Assembly: GCF_001027745.1 (NCBI RefSeq)
Contig: NZ_LECU01000007.1
Location: forward strand, 1 to 64,000
Length of the DNA: 64,000 nucleotides
Source: Pedobacter sp. BMA
GTDB lineage: Bacteria > Bacteroidota > Bacteroidia > Sphingobacteriales > Sphingobacteriaceae
Direction: 5' to 3'
Under the pieces are notes generated by a model. That model was not told the DNA's origin, searched no databases, and saw only the letters and a program-made list of their open reading frames with translations. The position numbers and the translations under genes were made by a program. Shown here one piece after another: positions 8,275-17,314 of the stretch (the stretch's first letter is position 1; each line of letters opens with the position of its first letter).

Positions 8275-9339
8275 AACCAATTTGTATTCGATTACTGGTT
8301 TACCGCGGGTACCGCCATCGTTTGAAATAAAGCTTACAAATTTTAGTTTGTAAATGTTGCCTGCACCATCTTTAATCAGGTAGAAAGTGTTTGGATTTAC
8401 CCCAATAGCATTCGTTGCCGAAGCAGTACTAAATCTCCATTTCGAACCAATCGCATCTCTCAAACCCGTGAAAGTAAATTTTGAACTTGTAAGATTAGCT
8501 TCAGTAAAAGCAGCGTAGGTGAAATCACTCGTAGATACCTCTGCTGCCGTAACACCAGCCAGGCTATTGATAAACACCATATCAGAAAAGTTATATGGTA
8601 CTAAGGCATTATTAAAAGTCGTTTGATAAACTGAATATCCCCAGGTGATATCCCAATCAGCTTTCTGTGGTTCTACACTGGTTACTTGTCCGTTTGTCAG
8701 AGATACAAATTTAAAATTGAAAGTACCATCTTTAGGAATCTCTACAGTAGTAAAATTTGTTGTTTCTTTAATCTTTCCATATTGCAAAGTATAACCACCA
8801 GAAGTATTTCTTGTTACTTTAAATTTGATCCAGGAGCGTGCAGCAATACTTCCTCCCGTTCCACGATTTAATATGATTACTTTATTATCAGTGGCAGTAG
8901 AAGAGATAGCTGGAATAACTGTGCCTGAGCCATCGATCTTATCAAAGTAATTAAAGTCTGCTGGTGCCGGGCTAGCCTGGCTTACTGCTAATGTTAATCC
9001 GAGTGTATCAGTTTCTGTCACTGCGGCTAAGCTTGTTGCAGTCAATACTTTTGCTCCTGCGCTTGTTGTATTATTCAAAACAACTTTAAAGTCAGCACCG
9101 CTATAAAATCCTAAATCCCATGATGATCTTAAAACAGCGGTTTGCTTATCGGTGCTGAAATCAACATAAACACTATTTCCTGCGGCACTTCCTAGTTCTG
9201 CTCCAACTAATCCATTCAGTGTAAGCGTACTCCCGTCCGAAGGCGGAATTACCACTATAGGTTCATCGCTATCTTTTTTACAGGCTGCAAATGTTACGGC
9301 GATAAATGTTATCGCAATCATTGAGTTAAGTTTGTTCAT
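8260..9339 (-). CDS. hmuY: HmuY-family heme-binding lipoprotein
   Basis: 359 aa. A lipoprotein signal ends AAC at Cys-20, followed by KKDSDEP, as in surface-exposed Bacteroidota lipoproteins. HmuY-type features are VYVDFSTDKQT, SSWDLGFYSGADFKVVLN and a second copy of the pattern around ADWDITWGYSVYQT. Family members capture heme and pass it to a TonB receptor. Here the gene follows the receptor gene by 26 bp, whereas in Porphyromonas hmuY comes before hmuR. The His or Met heme ligands cannot be assigned by eye. Confidence 0.8.
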   Translation of the reverse strand: MNKLNSMIAITFIAVTFAACKKDSDEPIVVIPPSDGSTLTLNGLVGAELGSAAGNSVYVDFSTDKQTAVLRSSWDLGFYSGADFKVVLNNTTSAGAKVLTATSLAAVTETDTLGLTLAVSQASPAPADFNYFDKIDGSGTVIPAISSTATDNKVIILNRGTGGSIAARSWIKFKVTRNTSGGYTLQYGKIKETTNFTTVEIPKDGTFNFKFVSLTNGQVTSVEPQKADWDITWGYSVYQTTFNNALVPYNFSDMVFINSLAGVTAAEVSTSDFTYAAFTEANLTSSKFTFTGLRDAIGSKWRFSTASATNAIGVNPNTFYLIKDGAGNIYKLKFVSFISNDGGTRGKPVIEYKLVKKAS

Positions 9340-9365
9340 TTTCTGTTTTTGATTCTTAGTTATAT

Positions 9366-11429
9366 TTAAATTTTATTCCAGTTATAAGTCAGTCCGAGCG
9401 TATATGATCTTCCGTAACTCAGGGGAACAGCACCGGTGGTTGTACTGTGCGGATTAGCCGATGAAGCTGAAGTGGCCGTACTGTTTAATTGGGTTACGTT
9501 GAATATATTTTTAACTCCCGCATTAATGGTCAGGAATTTCCTGATATTCTTATTAATCATAAAGTCGGCAAAGCTGAAACCCGATATTTTGGTTTGCTGA
9601 TAGCCGCCGGTGGTGGTTTGAAAACCCAGTTTATCGCCGGTGTACTTATAAAATAAACCCACACCGCCATTAAGCCTCGTAAAATTATAGTTCAGGCTTG
9701 CCGAAACTTCCGGAGACCATACCACTTTACTGCCAGTGAACTGCTCATCCTCTGAGTAATCATGATAGCTGCCAATGTAAGAGAAGCCCAGGTTAGCCTG
9801 AAATTTTTTGTAGATCAAAGTATTATCTAGTGTGGTACCAACCGTTTTAAAATTAGTAACGTTAAACAAGCTGGTGATAGTTGGGTCAGACGGATCTTGC
9901 GCAAAATCAATCTTGTTCTTAAACTTATTGAAAAAGCCTGCAAGGGTAGAGCGAAACTGAATGCTTTCAGTAGTAACACCCGACCAGGACACGGAACCAT
10001 TAAAACTGTTTGATTCTTCAGCCTTCAGGTTTGGATTACCGTAAATGACATGGCTGGCATCTACAAAATCGTAATATAGTTCTCTTAGTGCCGGCGACCT
10101 AAAGCCCCTTGCATAAGCTAACCTTAAATCCAGCGTTTTACTTAGCCTGAATTTCGTGTTCAGTGAAGGAATGACGGGCGGTGCATCATAGATCGAATTT
10201 TTGATAAACCTGAGTCCCGGGCGGATATTCATCCAGTTTACGGGTTTGATTTCAGCAGAAACAAATAGCGCATAATCAGAAATGACAGGTGTTCCCGATA
10301 TCCTTTGTCCTGATGCACCATCCCGGTTATATTCAAACCCCGGCTGAAACGAAACCAGGTCATTAAGCTTATAGATAGCGGTAGTGCGAAAAATCGCAGA
10401 GTTGAACTTAGCCACATCCTGTTCGCCGGCTGCAGTGGTTAATTCTTCTGTATTATTAGTAAAATCATGAAGAACGGTACGTGTATTCCTTTGCAAGTCG
10501 GTATAACCAGCAATTGCCGTAAGCTGTAGGTTAGGGTTTACCCGCCATTCCGATTGCAACTGCTGCGTATAACGGTCTGTTGTATAAGCTGCGAGTTTAC
10601 CTTTTCCGAGATCATTAATCCCATAGCGTACATCTATAACTTCATTTACCCCATCTAAGCGGTACCAGATATTAAAGTTGTCATTCTTATAACCCACTTT
10701 CGCATTTCCCAGCCATTGCTCTTTTGGTTTCCAAAAGGTACCCCAACTGTTAAATTGCGCAAGTGTAGCCGTTTTTGGAGGCAGGTTCCATCCGCCAAAT
10801 TCATTATGGCTTCCACCTGCCAGCGCACTCCAGCCATTTTTTTGCCAGCTCAGGTTTAAGCTCTGGTTGTGTACCCCAGATCCTGTAAATCCATTATATT
10901 CCTCACCAACCGTTTCTTCCTGAACCCGGGCATTAACATTAAAAAGTGCATTTGCAGGTTTTTTAGTAATGATGTTAATTACCCCAGCCAAAGCATCCGT
11001 TCCATAAACAACAGACATCGGCCCTTCAACAATTTCAATCCGATCAACTGTATTAATATCAATCTGCCCAAGGCTTTCTCTCGTATCCGAGCGGTCGACC
11101 ATCGGTACACCATCCAGTAAAATTTTAACGTTTCTTCCGGTCATGCCCATTAACGATACATCTGTAGTGCCCAACGTCAAATCATTGCTAAATCTAAATC
11201 CGAGTTCTGTATTTAATACCTGCTGCAAATTAGTCACCCCGCGTAGCCTGATCTTTTCTGAACTGATTGTTCTGACGTTATATACTGAGTTTTTTAAAGT
11301 TTGCGGACCAAACTGACCTGTTACCACCACATCCTTTAAATCGTTAGCACGGGCGGTATCCACTTTAACATCCTGTGCAGCAGCAGCAAAACCGCAAAGC
11401 AAAAAAGCAACAGATAAATATTTACTCAT
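9366..11429 (-). CDS. hmuR: TonB-dependent receptor, heme/hemoglobin (HmuR-like)
   Basis: 687 aa. Signal peptide MSKYLSVAFLLCGFAAAAQ, then a plug domain with DVVVTGQFGPQTLKNS as a likely TonB-box region, RGVTNLQQVLNTELGFRF and GTDALAGVINIITKKPA. A 22-strand-type barrel extends to the terminal strand YTLGLTYNWNKI. No carboxypeptidase-like N-terminal domain or STN domain is present. The heme assignment rests on the HmuY-like gene directly downstream. The divergent AraC-type regulator gene supports iron- or heme-responsive control. Confidence 0.85.
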   Translation of the reverse strand: MSKYLSVAFLLCGFAAAAQDVKVDTARANDLKDVVVTGQFGPQTLKNSVYNVRTISSEKIRLRGVTNLQQVLNTELGFRFSNDLTLGTTDVSLMGMTGRNVKILLDGVPMVDRSDTRESLGQIDINTVDRIEIVEGPMSVVYGTDALAGVINIITKKPANALFNVNARVQEETVGEEYNGFTGSGVHNQSLNLSWQKNGWSALAGGSHNEFGGWNLPPKTATLAQFNSWGTFWKPKEQWLGNAKVGYKNDNFNIWYRLDGVNEVIDVRYGINDLGKGKLAAYTTDRYTQQLQSEWRVNPNLQLTAIAGYTDLQRNTRTVLHDFTNNTEELTTAAGEQDVAKFNSAIFRTTAIYKLNDLVSFQPGFEYNRDGASGQRISGTPVISDYALFVSAEIKPVNWMNIRPGLRFIKNSIYDAPPVIPSLNTKFRLSKTLDLRLAYARGFRSPALRELYYDFVDASHVIYGNPNLKAEESNSFNGSVSWSGVTTESIQFRSTLAGFFNKFKNKIDFAQDPSDPTITSLFNVTNFKTVGTTLDNTLIYKKFQANLGFSYIGSYHDYSEDEQFTGSKVVWSPEVSASLNYNFTRLNGGVGLFYKYTGDKLGFQTTTGGYQQTKISGFSFADFMINKNIRKFLTINAGVKNIFNVTQLNSTATSASSANPHSTTTGAVPLSYGRSYTLGLTYNWNKI

Positions 11430-11452
11430 TTATTTAGACTAATTATAAACAA

Positions 11453-11469
11453 TTGTGCAAATTTGTGCA
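11453..11469. promoter_or_regulatory. Direct repeat TTGTGCA x2, candidate AraC-type operator
   Basis: TTGTGCA occurs at 11453-11459 and again at 11463-11469, exactly 10 bp apart. It lies in the divergent intergenic region between hmuR and the AraC-family gene. AraC-family proteins bind direct repeats one helical turn apart, so this is the natural candidate site. Confidence 0.5.
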
Positions 11470-11506
11470 TTATCAGGAACAAGTGATAACGCCAAACGGA
11501 TAATTA

Positions 11507-12463
11507 ATGCCGCTACACGGATTAAAACAAATGGAGATTCAGCTTTCAGCACGCCAAACAGGAAAAGTCATTTACAGTAACAACCATGCCTATGATATGA
11601 ATACGGACACGGGCATACAACATAATAAAGCAGTTATAGATCACCCGGATTACCAGATTTCAATCTTTGAAAAATGGTTTGAAGGAGTGCAGGTCACCAG
11701 TATCAGTATCGTAACGGCAGCTCCGGCAGAATTTAGCTTGAAATACAATGATCAGCAGATTAGCTATGTATTTTGTATGGAAGGCGAAGTTAATTTCCAC
11801 GAGCCCCATCAGCCCGTAACGTTATTTTATTCCCCCAGTCAACAGCGAAGCAGCACATTATGTGAAATGACTCAACTGGATTTCAAGGTTGCAAAAAATG
11901 CTGAACTCGTTTATATGCAACTCACACCGGAATACCATCAAAAAATAACAAATCAGGAATGCCCTGGTCGTTATTTTTGCTTTTCCCGTGAGCAGATCCC
12001 TTTGGAAGTTCACGCATTACTGCAGCAAATGAGCAATTATGCTTACACCGGCAGGGCCGAAAGGATTTATTTGGAATCGAAAATCATGAGTCTGTTGCTT
12101 TTACCCGCAAAACCAAAGGATGTGCAGGTTACCGGTATCAAAGAGGATGACGTAAAGAAAATACTCCTTGCCAGAAAAATTGTCGAGGACAACCTGCAGA
12201 AACCTTTTTCACTCATCGAACTTTCGCGTAAAGCGGGCATTAACGATTTTAAGCTAAAGAAAGGTTTTAAGGCGCTCACCGGATTTACGGTTTTTGGATA
12301 CCTATATAAACTGAGGATGGAGAAAGCCCGTTTCTACCTGCAACAGGAGCGAAGACAAGTAAATGAGGTATCCTTTTTAGTGGGTTACAAAAACCCGCAA
12401 CATTTTATCGCCGCATTTAAACGACACTTTAATCTGCTGCCGGGAAGTTTAAACAAAAGTTAG
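11507..12463 (+). CDS. AraC-family transcriptional regulator (PchR-like)
   Basis: 318 aa; an ATG at 11531 is an alternative start giving 310 aa. The C-terminal 100 residues form two helix-turn-helix motifs: FSLIELSRKAGINDFKLKKGFKAL, then NEVSFLVGYKNPQHFIAAFKRHF. The N-terminal part is a cupin-like sensing domain with PHQPVTLFYSP. The architecture resembles PchR, the activator of siderophore receptor genes. It is divergent from hmuR, which makes that operon the probable target. The ligand is not known. Confidence 0.82.
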   Translation: MPLHGLKQMEIQLSARQTGKVIYSNNHAYDMNTDTGIQHNKAVIDHPDYQISIFEKWFEGVQVTSISIVTAAPAEFSLKYNDQQISYVFCMEGEVNFHEPHQPVTLFYSPSQQRSSTLCEMTQLDFKVAKNAELVYMQLTPEYHQKITNQECPGRYFCFSREQIPLEVHALLQQMSNYAYTGRAERIYLESKIMSLLLLPAKPKDVQVTGIKEDDVKKILLARKIVEDNLQKPFSLIELSRKAGINDFKLKKGFKALTGFTVFGYLYKLRMEKARFYLQQERRQVNEVSFLVGYKNPQHFIAAFKRHFNLLPGSLNKS

Positions 12464-12465
12464 CG

Positions 12466-12475
12466 CAAACGTTTG
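12466..12475. promoter_or_regulatory. LacI-type operator palindrome, copy 1
   Basis: CAAACGTTTG is a perfect 10-bp palindrome with the central CG of LacI/CcpA-type operators. It lies between the ends of the AraC-family and LacI-family genes. On the minus strand it reads TCAAACGTTTGCGC, sharing 13 bases with copy 2. Confidence 0.55.
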
Positions 12476-12481
12476 ACGAAC

Positions 12482-13495
12482 CTAATTTTCGTTGTTCACC
12501 ACCAAATCAGATTCTACTATTGTATTGAAATAGGCCTGATTCTCCACATTGGGGTTACTGATCAGATCCAGCAGAATATTCGCTGCTTTTTGTCCCTGCA
12601 AATAGGGGTACTGCTCTACGGAAGCCACCGGCGAATGGTCGAGGTAACTGATGAATGGTAAATTCGCATAGCTCACTACATCAAAATCATTGATCACATC
12701 CAGCTTTTTAAAATATTTGATTAAAAATAAGGCAACATAATCGTTAAAGGCCACAATAGCTGTTGGCTTCCGCTTGTGGTTGATAAATTCATTCGCAGCT
12801 GCTATAGTGCCTTTTTCCGTTAAATCGCAATTAACCACCAGGGTGGGATCAAATTTTAATCGGTTATAACTAATCGCCTGAATGTATCCTTCCTTCCGCT
12901 CTTCGCTCGCGTACAAGGTAGTTGGGCCATTTATCAAACCTATTGTTCTGTGGCCTTTTTTCAACAGGTAATTTACGGCCTTAACTGTGGCACTCTCCAG
13001 ACTGCAGGCTACGTAATGCACATTTTTAAAAGGGGGAATGCGATCGAAAAATACCACTGGGATATTGAACGTATTTAACTTTTCAAAATGGTCGAACTTT
13101 GAGGTATCTTTACTAATCGATACCAGAAGGCCATCCACCCTTTGATTTTTCATTTTTTCCACCAGTTTCACCTCCAGCTCGTAATCGTCATGCGACTGGG
13201 CAAAGATTACGGTATAGTTCTTTTTCATTGCCTCATCTTCAATGGCCGATATTGCAGTAGAAAAAAAGTGCTCAGACAATTCAGGCAAAATGACGCCGAT
13301 GGTGTAAGTTTTGCCTTTCTGAAAAAGTATAGCCGCATGGTTCGGCTCATAGTTTAACGACTTGGCAAGCTGTTTAATTTTCTCGCGGGTTACTGCACCA
13401 ATACTGGGATGATCATGTAATCCCCTGGATACACTTGATGGAGAAATATTTAACATTCTCGCAATTTCCTTGATGGTTGTTGGCTTTGATCGCAT
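12482..13495 (-). CDS. LacI-family transcriptional regulator
   Basis: 337 aa. The N-terminal helix-turn-helix is TTIKEIARMLNISPSSVSRG, followed by a hinge helix near residue 50 (YEPNHAAILFQKG). A periplasmic-binding-like sugar-sensing domain starts at YTIGVILPELSEHFF. The C-terminal PYLQGQKAANILLDLI is typical. The effector is unknown. The gene is divergent from the GH109-like gene and has a matching palindrome on each side (12466-12475 and 13548-13557). This suggests autoregulation together with control of the glycosidase gene. Confidence 0.88.
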   Translation of the reverse strand: MRSKPTTIKEIARMLNISPSSVSRGLHDHPSIGAVTREKIKQLAKSLNYEPNHAAILFQKGKTYTIGVILPELSEHFFSTAISAIEDEAMKKNYTVIFAQSHDDYELEVKLVEKMKNQRVDGLLVSISKDTSKFDHFEKLNTFNIPVVFFDRIPPFKNVHYVACSLESATVKAVNYLLKKGHRTIGLINGPTTLYASEERKEGYIQAISYNRLKFDPTLVVNCDLTEKGTIAAANEFINHKRKPTAIVAFNDYVALFLIKYFKKLDVINDFDVVSYANLPFISYLDHSPVASVEQYPYLQGQKAANILLDLISNPNVENQAYFNTIVESDLVVNNEN

Positions 13496-13547
13496 TCTAT
13501 CAGCTAAAGTACATTAAATTCTTATACTTACTAATTTACATATTAAT

Positions 13548-13557
13548 CAAACGTTTG
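13548..13557. promoter_or_regulatory. LacI-type operator palindrome, copy 2
   Basis: CAAACGTTTG again, in the divergent region between the lacI-type gene and the GH109-like gene. With flanks it reads TCAAACGTTTGCGT. Its position, about 50 bp upstream of the lacI start and 88 bp upstream of the glycosidase start, suits repression of both. Confidence 0.6.
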
Positions 13558-13644
13558 CGTTCTTTTTTAAAAGTCTTTTCTTTCCGTTCGCCTTAAAATA
13601 TGAATACATTCGGAGAATCAAAAATCAACAAAACCAACACAAAG

Positions 13645-14997
13645 ATGAACAGAAGAGAATTTGTACGAAATGCCGGATTAACCACCGCAGCTATCGCTAC
13701 CATTCCTGATCAAACCCTATTTGCCGCTCAGGCTGATGGTAAAATAAAGGTGGTGATGATAGGAGTAGGCCTGAGGGGGCAAAATCATTTAAGCCTGATA
13801 TTAAGGCGGGATGATGTAGAGCTGGTTGCCATTTGCGACGTAGATGACAAAATGCTTCAGATGAGTAAAGCCATCGTTTCTAAAAGCGGAAAACCAATGC
13901 CCAGGATTTTTACAGGTGATGAAAATGCCTGGAAAAAGATGCTGGAACTCAAAAATATTAAGGCTGTTATCATCGCTACACCATGGGAATTACATAAACC
14001 CATGATTTTAGGCGCCCTTGATGCCGGGATTAAATATATCGCTACCGAAGTGATTTTGGGAATTAATCTGCAGGATCACTGGGACGTGGTGCACGCAACA
14101 GAAAAAGCTGATGCCCATGTGATGATGCTTGAGAATGTATGCTACCGCCGAGACGTATTGGCTGCACTGAACATGGTTCGCCAGGGCTTATTTGGTGAAA
14201 TGCTGCATTTACAGGGCGGTTACCAGCACGATTTGAGGGAAGTGAAATTTAATGATGGCGTAAACCCCTACGGGCATGGTGTTGAGTTTGGCGAAAAAGC
14301 TTTCTCTGAAGCGCGTTGGAGAACCAATCATTCGGTTTACCGCAATGGTGATTTATATCCCACCCATGGCATCGGGCCGGTGGCACAATGCATCAACATC
14401 AACCGGGGTAACCGGTTCCTTAAACTCAATTCCTTCGCTACAAAATCCCGTGGTCTCCATAATTACATTGTAGATAAGGGCGGCGCAGCTCATCCGAATG
14501 CAAAAGTCAACTTCAGACTGGGTGACATCGTGACCACCACAATCGACTGCGCAAACGGCGAAACCATTATTCTTCAGCACGATACCAATCTGCCGCGTCC
14601 TTACTCCCTGGGCTTCAGGTTTCAGGGTACCAAAGGGCTTTGGATGGACATCAATAAGAGCATTTACGTAGAAGGGGTGAGCAAACCCCATACCTGGGAT
14701 AATGCCAAAGAGTGGTTAGATAAATATGACCACCCACTCTGGAAAAAGTACGGTAACGATGCCCAGGGCGCTGGTCATGGGGGTATGGATTTTTTTGTGA
14801 TCCATGCATTTATCGAAGCAGCAAAACGCAACGAAGCTACTCCGCTGGATATATATGACGCCGCAGCATGGAGCGCCATTACACCGTTAAGTGAGCAATC
14901 TATTGAGTTGGGCAATGAAACAGTCGAATTCCCCGACTTTACCGGCGGCAAGTGGATGAGCAGAAAACCCATATTTGCTTTAAACGACGATTATTAA
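13645..14997 (+). CDS. GH109-like Gfo/Idh/MocA protein (putative alpha-N-acetylgalactosaminidase)
   Basis: 450 aa from the ATG at 13645; an ATG at 13600 would put 15 polar residues before the signal. The N-terminus NRREFVRNAGLTTAA is twin-arginine-like, so export is likely. The NAD-binding fold starts at KVVMIGVGLRGQNHL. LENVCYRRDVLAALNMVR, GGYQHDLR, FGEKAFSEARWRTNH, RNGDLYPTHGIGP and GAGHGGMDFF match what I recall of family GH109. Those enzymes remove alpha-linked GalNAc by an NAD-dependent oxidation-elimination mechanism. A different sugar dehydrogenase role remains possible. LacI-type control is suggested by the palindrome upstream. Confidence 0.8.
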   Translation: MNRREFVRNAGLTTAAIATIPDQTLFAAQADGKIKVVMIGVGLRGQNHLSLILRRDDVELVAICDVDDKMLQMSKAIVSKSGKPMPRIFTGDENAWKKMLELKNIKAVIIATPWELHKPMILGALDAGIKYIATEVILGINLQDHWDVVHATEKADAHVMMLENVCYRRDVLAALNMVRQGLFGEMLHLQGGYQHDLREVKFNDGVNPYGHGVEFGEKAFSEARWRTNHSVYRNGDLYPTHGIGPVAQCININRGNRFLKLNSFATKSRGLHNYIVDKGGAAHPNAKVNFRLGDIVTTTIDCANGETIILQHDTNLPRPYSLGFRFQGTKGLWMDINKSIYVEGVSKPHTWDNAKEWLDKYDHPLWKKYGNDAQGAGHGGMDFFVIHAFIEAAKRNEATPLDIYDAAAWSAITPLSEQSIELGNETVEFPDFTGGKWMSRKPIFALNDDY

Positions 14998-15001
14998 TCC
15001 C

Positions 15002-15038
15002 ATAAAAGTATCTCTAAAAAACCAGGAGATACTTTTAT
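15002..15038 (+). terminator. Terminator of the GH109-like gene
   Basis: Perfect 13-bp stem (15002-15014 with 15026-15038, core AAAAGTATCTC/GAGATACTTTT) and an 11-nt loop, starting just after the stop codon. A T-rich stretch (CCTTTTGTTTA) follows. It separates the glycosidase gene from the sigma-factor set. Confidence 0.7.
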
Positions 15039-15228
15039 ACCTTTTGTTTATGAGACTAGCTGATTCCAATTTTATTTATTAAGTTTACGATGGGTTAATA
15101 CTGTCTTAATGATACTTCCTTTAATTTGAAAGCGATCATGAATACCTGTAAACCCCATCCCTTTATAATATCATTTTACACCCAAACTGTAATAAACACG
15201 TGTTTTTTAAACTCATTGTGAATTGGAT

Positions 15229-15819
15229 ATGTATAAGGAATTAGAAAGTAACTTTTTCTACCTGGTTAAGCTAAATAAGAGCAAGGCATTTCAGCTCGTG
15301 TTCGATGCTTACTGGAACATTATTTTTAATCATGCGTACAAAAAAGTAAACGACACTGACGTGGCTAAAGACCTCGCACAGGAAGTTTTCGTTTGTTTGT
15401 GGGATAAAATTGATCTGCTCGATACGGAAGGCAGTGTATTGGCTTATCTATATGCCGTCCTGAAGAACAAAACATTAAAACTCTACGCACAGGATGATGT
15501 AAAACTCCGTTACGCCAACAAAGTAGCCTCCAGCGGGATTCGCGCGGATCACCAGTCGCAGAACATTCTTTTGGAAAAGGAACTCAAGACGATCATCGAC
15601 GATGAGGTAATGAAGATGCCGGCAAGGATGAAGGCAATTTACCTCATGAAAAAAGAAGACGAACTGTCCATCAGGCAAATTGCCGAAGAACTTTCCCTTT
15701 CCGAACAAACCATTAAAAACCAACTCCAGTCTGCCTATCAGCGCCTGAGGCTGCGCGTGAGCGATTACGACTCGTCACTTGCCCTGCTGGCTTTGATGGT
15801 TGCCAGATATATGTCTTAA
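15229..15819 (+). CDS. ECF RNA polymerase sigma factor (FecI-like)
   Basis: 196 aa from the ATG at 15229; a TTG two codons upstream is an alternative. Sigma region 2 spans roughly residues 18-65 (FDAYWNIIFNHAYKKV, DLAQEVFVCLWDKI). Region 4 is near the C-terminus, with the helix-turn-helix LSIRQIAEELSLSEQTIKNQL. It is directly followed by a FecR anti-sigma gene and a SusC with an STN domain. This is the standard cell-surface signalling set in which substrate binding outside releases the sigma factor to transcribe the transporter genes. Confidence 0.9.
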   Translation: MYKELESNFFYLVKLNKSKAFQLVFDAYWNIIFNHAYKKVNDTDVAKDLAQEVFVCLWDKIDLLDTEGSVLAYLYAVLKNKTLKLYAQDDVKLRYANKVASSGIRADHQSQNILLEKELKTIIDDEVMKMPARMKAIYLMKKEDELSIRQIAEELSLSEQTIKNQLQSAYQRLRLRVSDYDSSLALLALMVARYMS

Positions 15820-15945
15820 CCTTCCCTGTGTTTTTTCATCACAGGATGCCCCTTTGCATTTAGTATCAAATGTGAACTGAATAAATTTTGGCAAGGCTAT
15901 AGTACTTTCTAAAGTTTCAGGGTATATCTAATAAAAGCGACTGTT

Positions 15946-17106
15946 TTGGAACACGATTACATCAAACAACTTATCAGGAAATACAACGATCAAACTGCAA
16001 GCACCGAAGAAAAATTGCTGGTTGAAGACTGGTACGCCCGTGTGGAGGGAGAAGAATTTTCATCAAATGAAGCTGATCTCAACGCCATTAAGAATGACAT
16101 CTACACGAACGTAATCAACCGCATCAATCAGGAAAATGTATCACCAAAAGAGAAACAAATCCTAAGAAAGTCATTTCCCCTTTTCGCAAGGGCGGCAACG
16201 TTGCTGATCATTGTACTTGGTGGCTTGTATCTATACTTACAAAAGCCCACAAACCCGCAAATTAAACCCATTGCCGGTCTCACTGCCCAACATCAGATTA
16301 AGCCTGGAGGGAACAATGCCATTTTAAAACTGGGTAACGGGCAGGAGATTATATTAAATGAAAGCGCCGAAGGCCGCCTGGCACAGCAAGATGGTGTGAG
16401 CATTACCAAGACAAGCGGCGGGGAAGTAACCTATCGCTTTACAAACGCACTAAAAAACAAGGCCGTTACCAATAACACCATTACGACCCCAAGGGGAGGA
16501 CAGTATCATTTAATTTTAACCGATGGAAGTCAGGTATGGCTGAATGCCAGCTCTTCCATCACATTCCCAACCGCATTTACTAGCGCCAATAGAGGCGTAA
16601 CGATAACAGGTGAGGCGTACTTCGAGGTAGCCAAGAATAAATTTAAGCCATTTGTGGTACACACCGACCAGTCGGTAATCACAGTGCTGGGCACCCATTT
16701 CAATGTGAATACGTACAGCGACGAAGATGAAGAGCGTACCACTTTACTCGAAGGCGCAGTGGAAATCAAAAACCATACAAAAACTGAAATATTGCACCCT
16801 GGCGAAGAGGCCGGTATTAACAAATCCGCTCAAAAGATGAAAGTACTACCTATAGAAAACGCGGAGGCTGTAATCGCCTGGAAAAACGGTTACTTTCAGT
16901 TTGTCGGATCTGATCTGAAATCCTTTATGCGGCAGATTTCCCGATGGTACGATGTGGAGGTGATTTACAATGGTGAGATACCAATAAAAGCTTACACAGG
17001 TAAAATCCCCAGGAACTCCAGCGCCGAAGACCTGGTTAAAATGCTGGCTTACTCAGGCATACATTGCCGGATTGAAAGCGGAAGAATAACAATTAATCCT
17101 AAATAA
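15946..17106 (+). CDS. FecR-family anti-sigma factor
   Basis: 386 aa with a TTG start; no ATG fits the conserved N-terminus (DYIKQLIRKYNDQTAS, EEKLLVEDWY). This cytoplasmic part should hold the ECF sigma factor. One transmembrane helix lies at about 80-98 (FARAATLLIIVLGGLYLYL). The periplasmic FecR domain (TTPRGGQYHLILTDGSQVWL) and a C-terminal DUF4974 domain (FMRQISRWYDVEVIY to the end) follow. The periplasmic part should contact the STN domain of the SusC protein encoded next. Confidence 0.92.
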   Translation: MEHDYIKQLIRKYNDQTASTEEKLLVEDWYARVEGEEFSSNEADLNAIKNDIYTNVINRINQENVSPKEKQILRKSFPLFARAATLLIIVLGGLYLYLQKPTNPQIKPIAGLTAQHQIKPGGNNAILKLGNGQEIILNESAEGRLAQQDGVSITKTSGGEVTYRFTNALKNKAVTNNTITTPRGGQYHLILTDGSQVWLNASSSITFPTAFTSANRGVTITGEAYFEVAKNKFKPFVVHTDQSVITVLGTHFNVNTYSDEDEERTTLLEGAVEIKNHTKTEILHPGEEAGINKSAQKMKVLPIENAEAVIAWKNGYFQFVGSDLKSFMRQISRWYDVEVIYNGEIPIKAYTGKIPRNSSAEDLVKMLAYSGIHCRIESGRITINPK

Positions 17107-17191
17107 AGAACCAAAACCAAACTAATCATTAAATAACCAACAACTATGAGTTAAAAATACCCTTCACATCAAGCTGATCTCAAAATAAAGA

Positions 17192-17218
17192 ACGGGAAGT
17201 GTTCGTACCACTCCCCGT
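17192..17218 (+). terminator. Hairpin between fecR-like and susC-like genes
   Basis: ACGGGAAGTG (17192-17201) pairs with CACTCCCCGT (17209-17218) with one A-C mismatch and a 7-nt loop. The following ATTTT is short. It may be a weak terminator separating sigma/anti-sigma from susC, or a leader structure. Confidence 0.4.
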
Positions 17219-17314
17219 CAGATTTTCGGGATCTACATGCCTGCAGGGATAGTTCCGCTGCAGGAAAACAATATTGATCTAAGCCATAATGTTTTAAAAC
17301 CCAAATTCAAAGGT

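Noticed and set aside
15138..15221. A 27-codon ORF ending just before the sigma-factor gene
   Set aside because: Composition and lack of any recognisable feature suggest chance; not enough evidence for a leader peptide.
15825..15845. Hairpin CCTGTG/CACAGG between sigma and anti-sigma genes
   Set aside because: Six pairs only, with the T-run in the loop and not after the stem.
17237..17314. Upstream extension of the SusC-like gene
   Set aside because: It would put 26 residues before a normal signal peptide; no family member starts this way.
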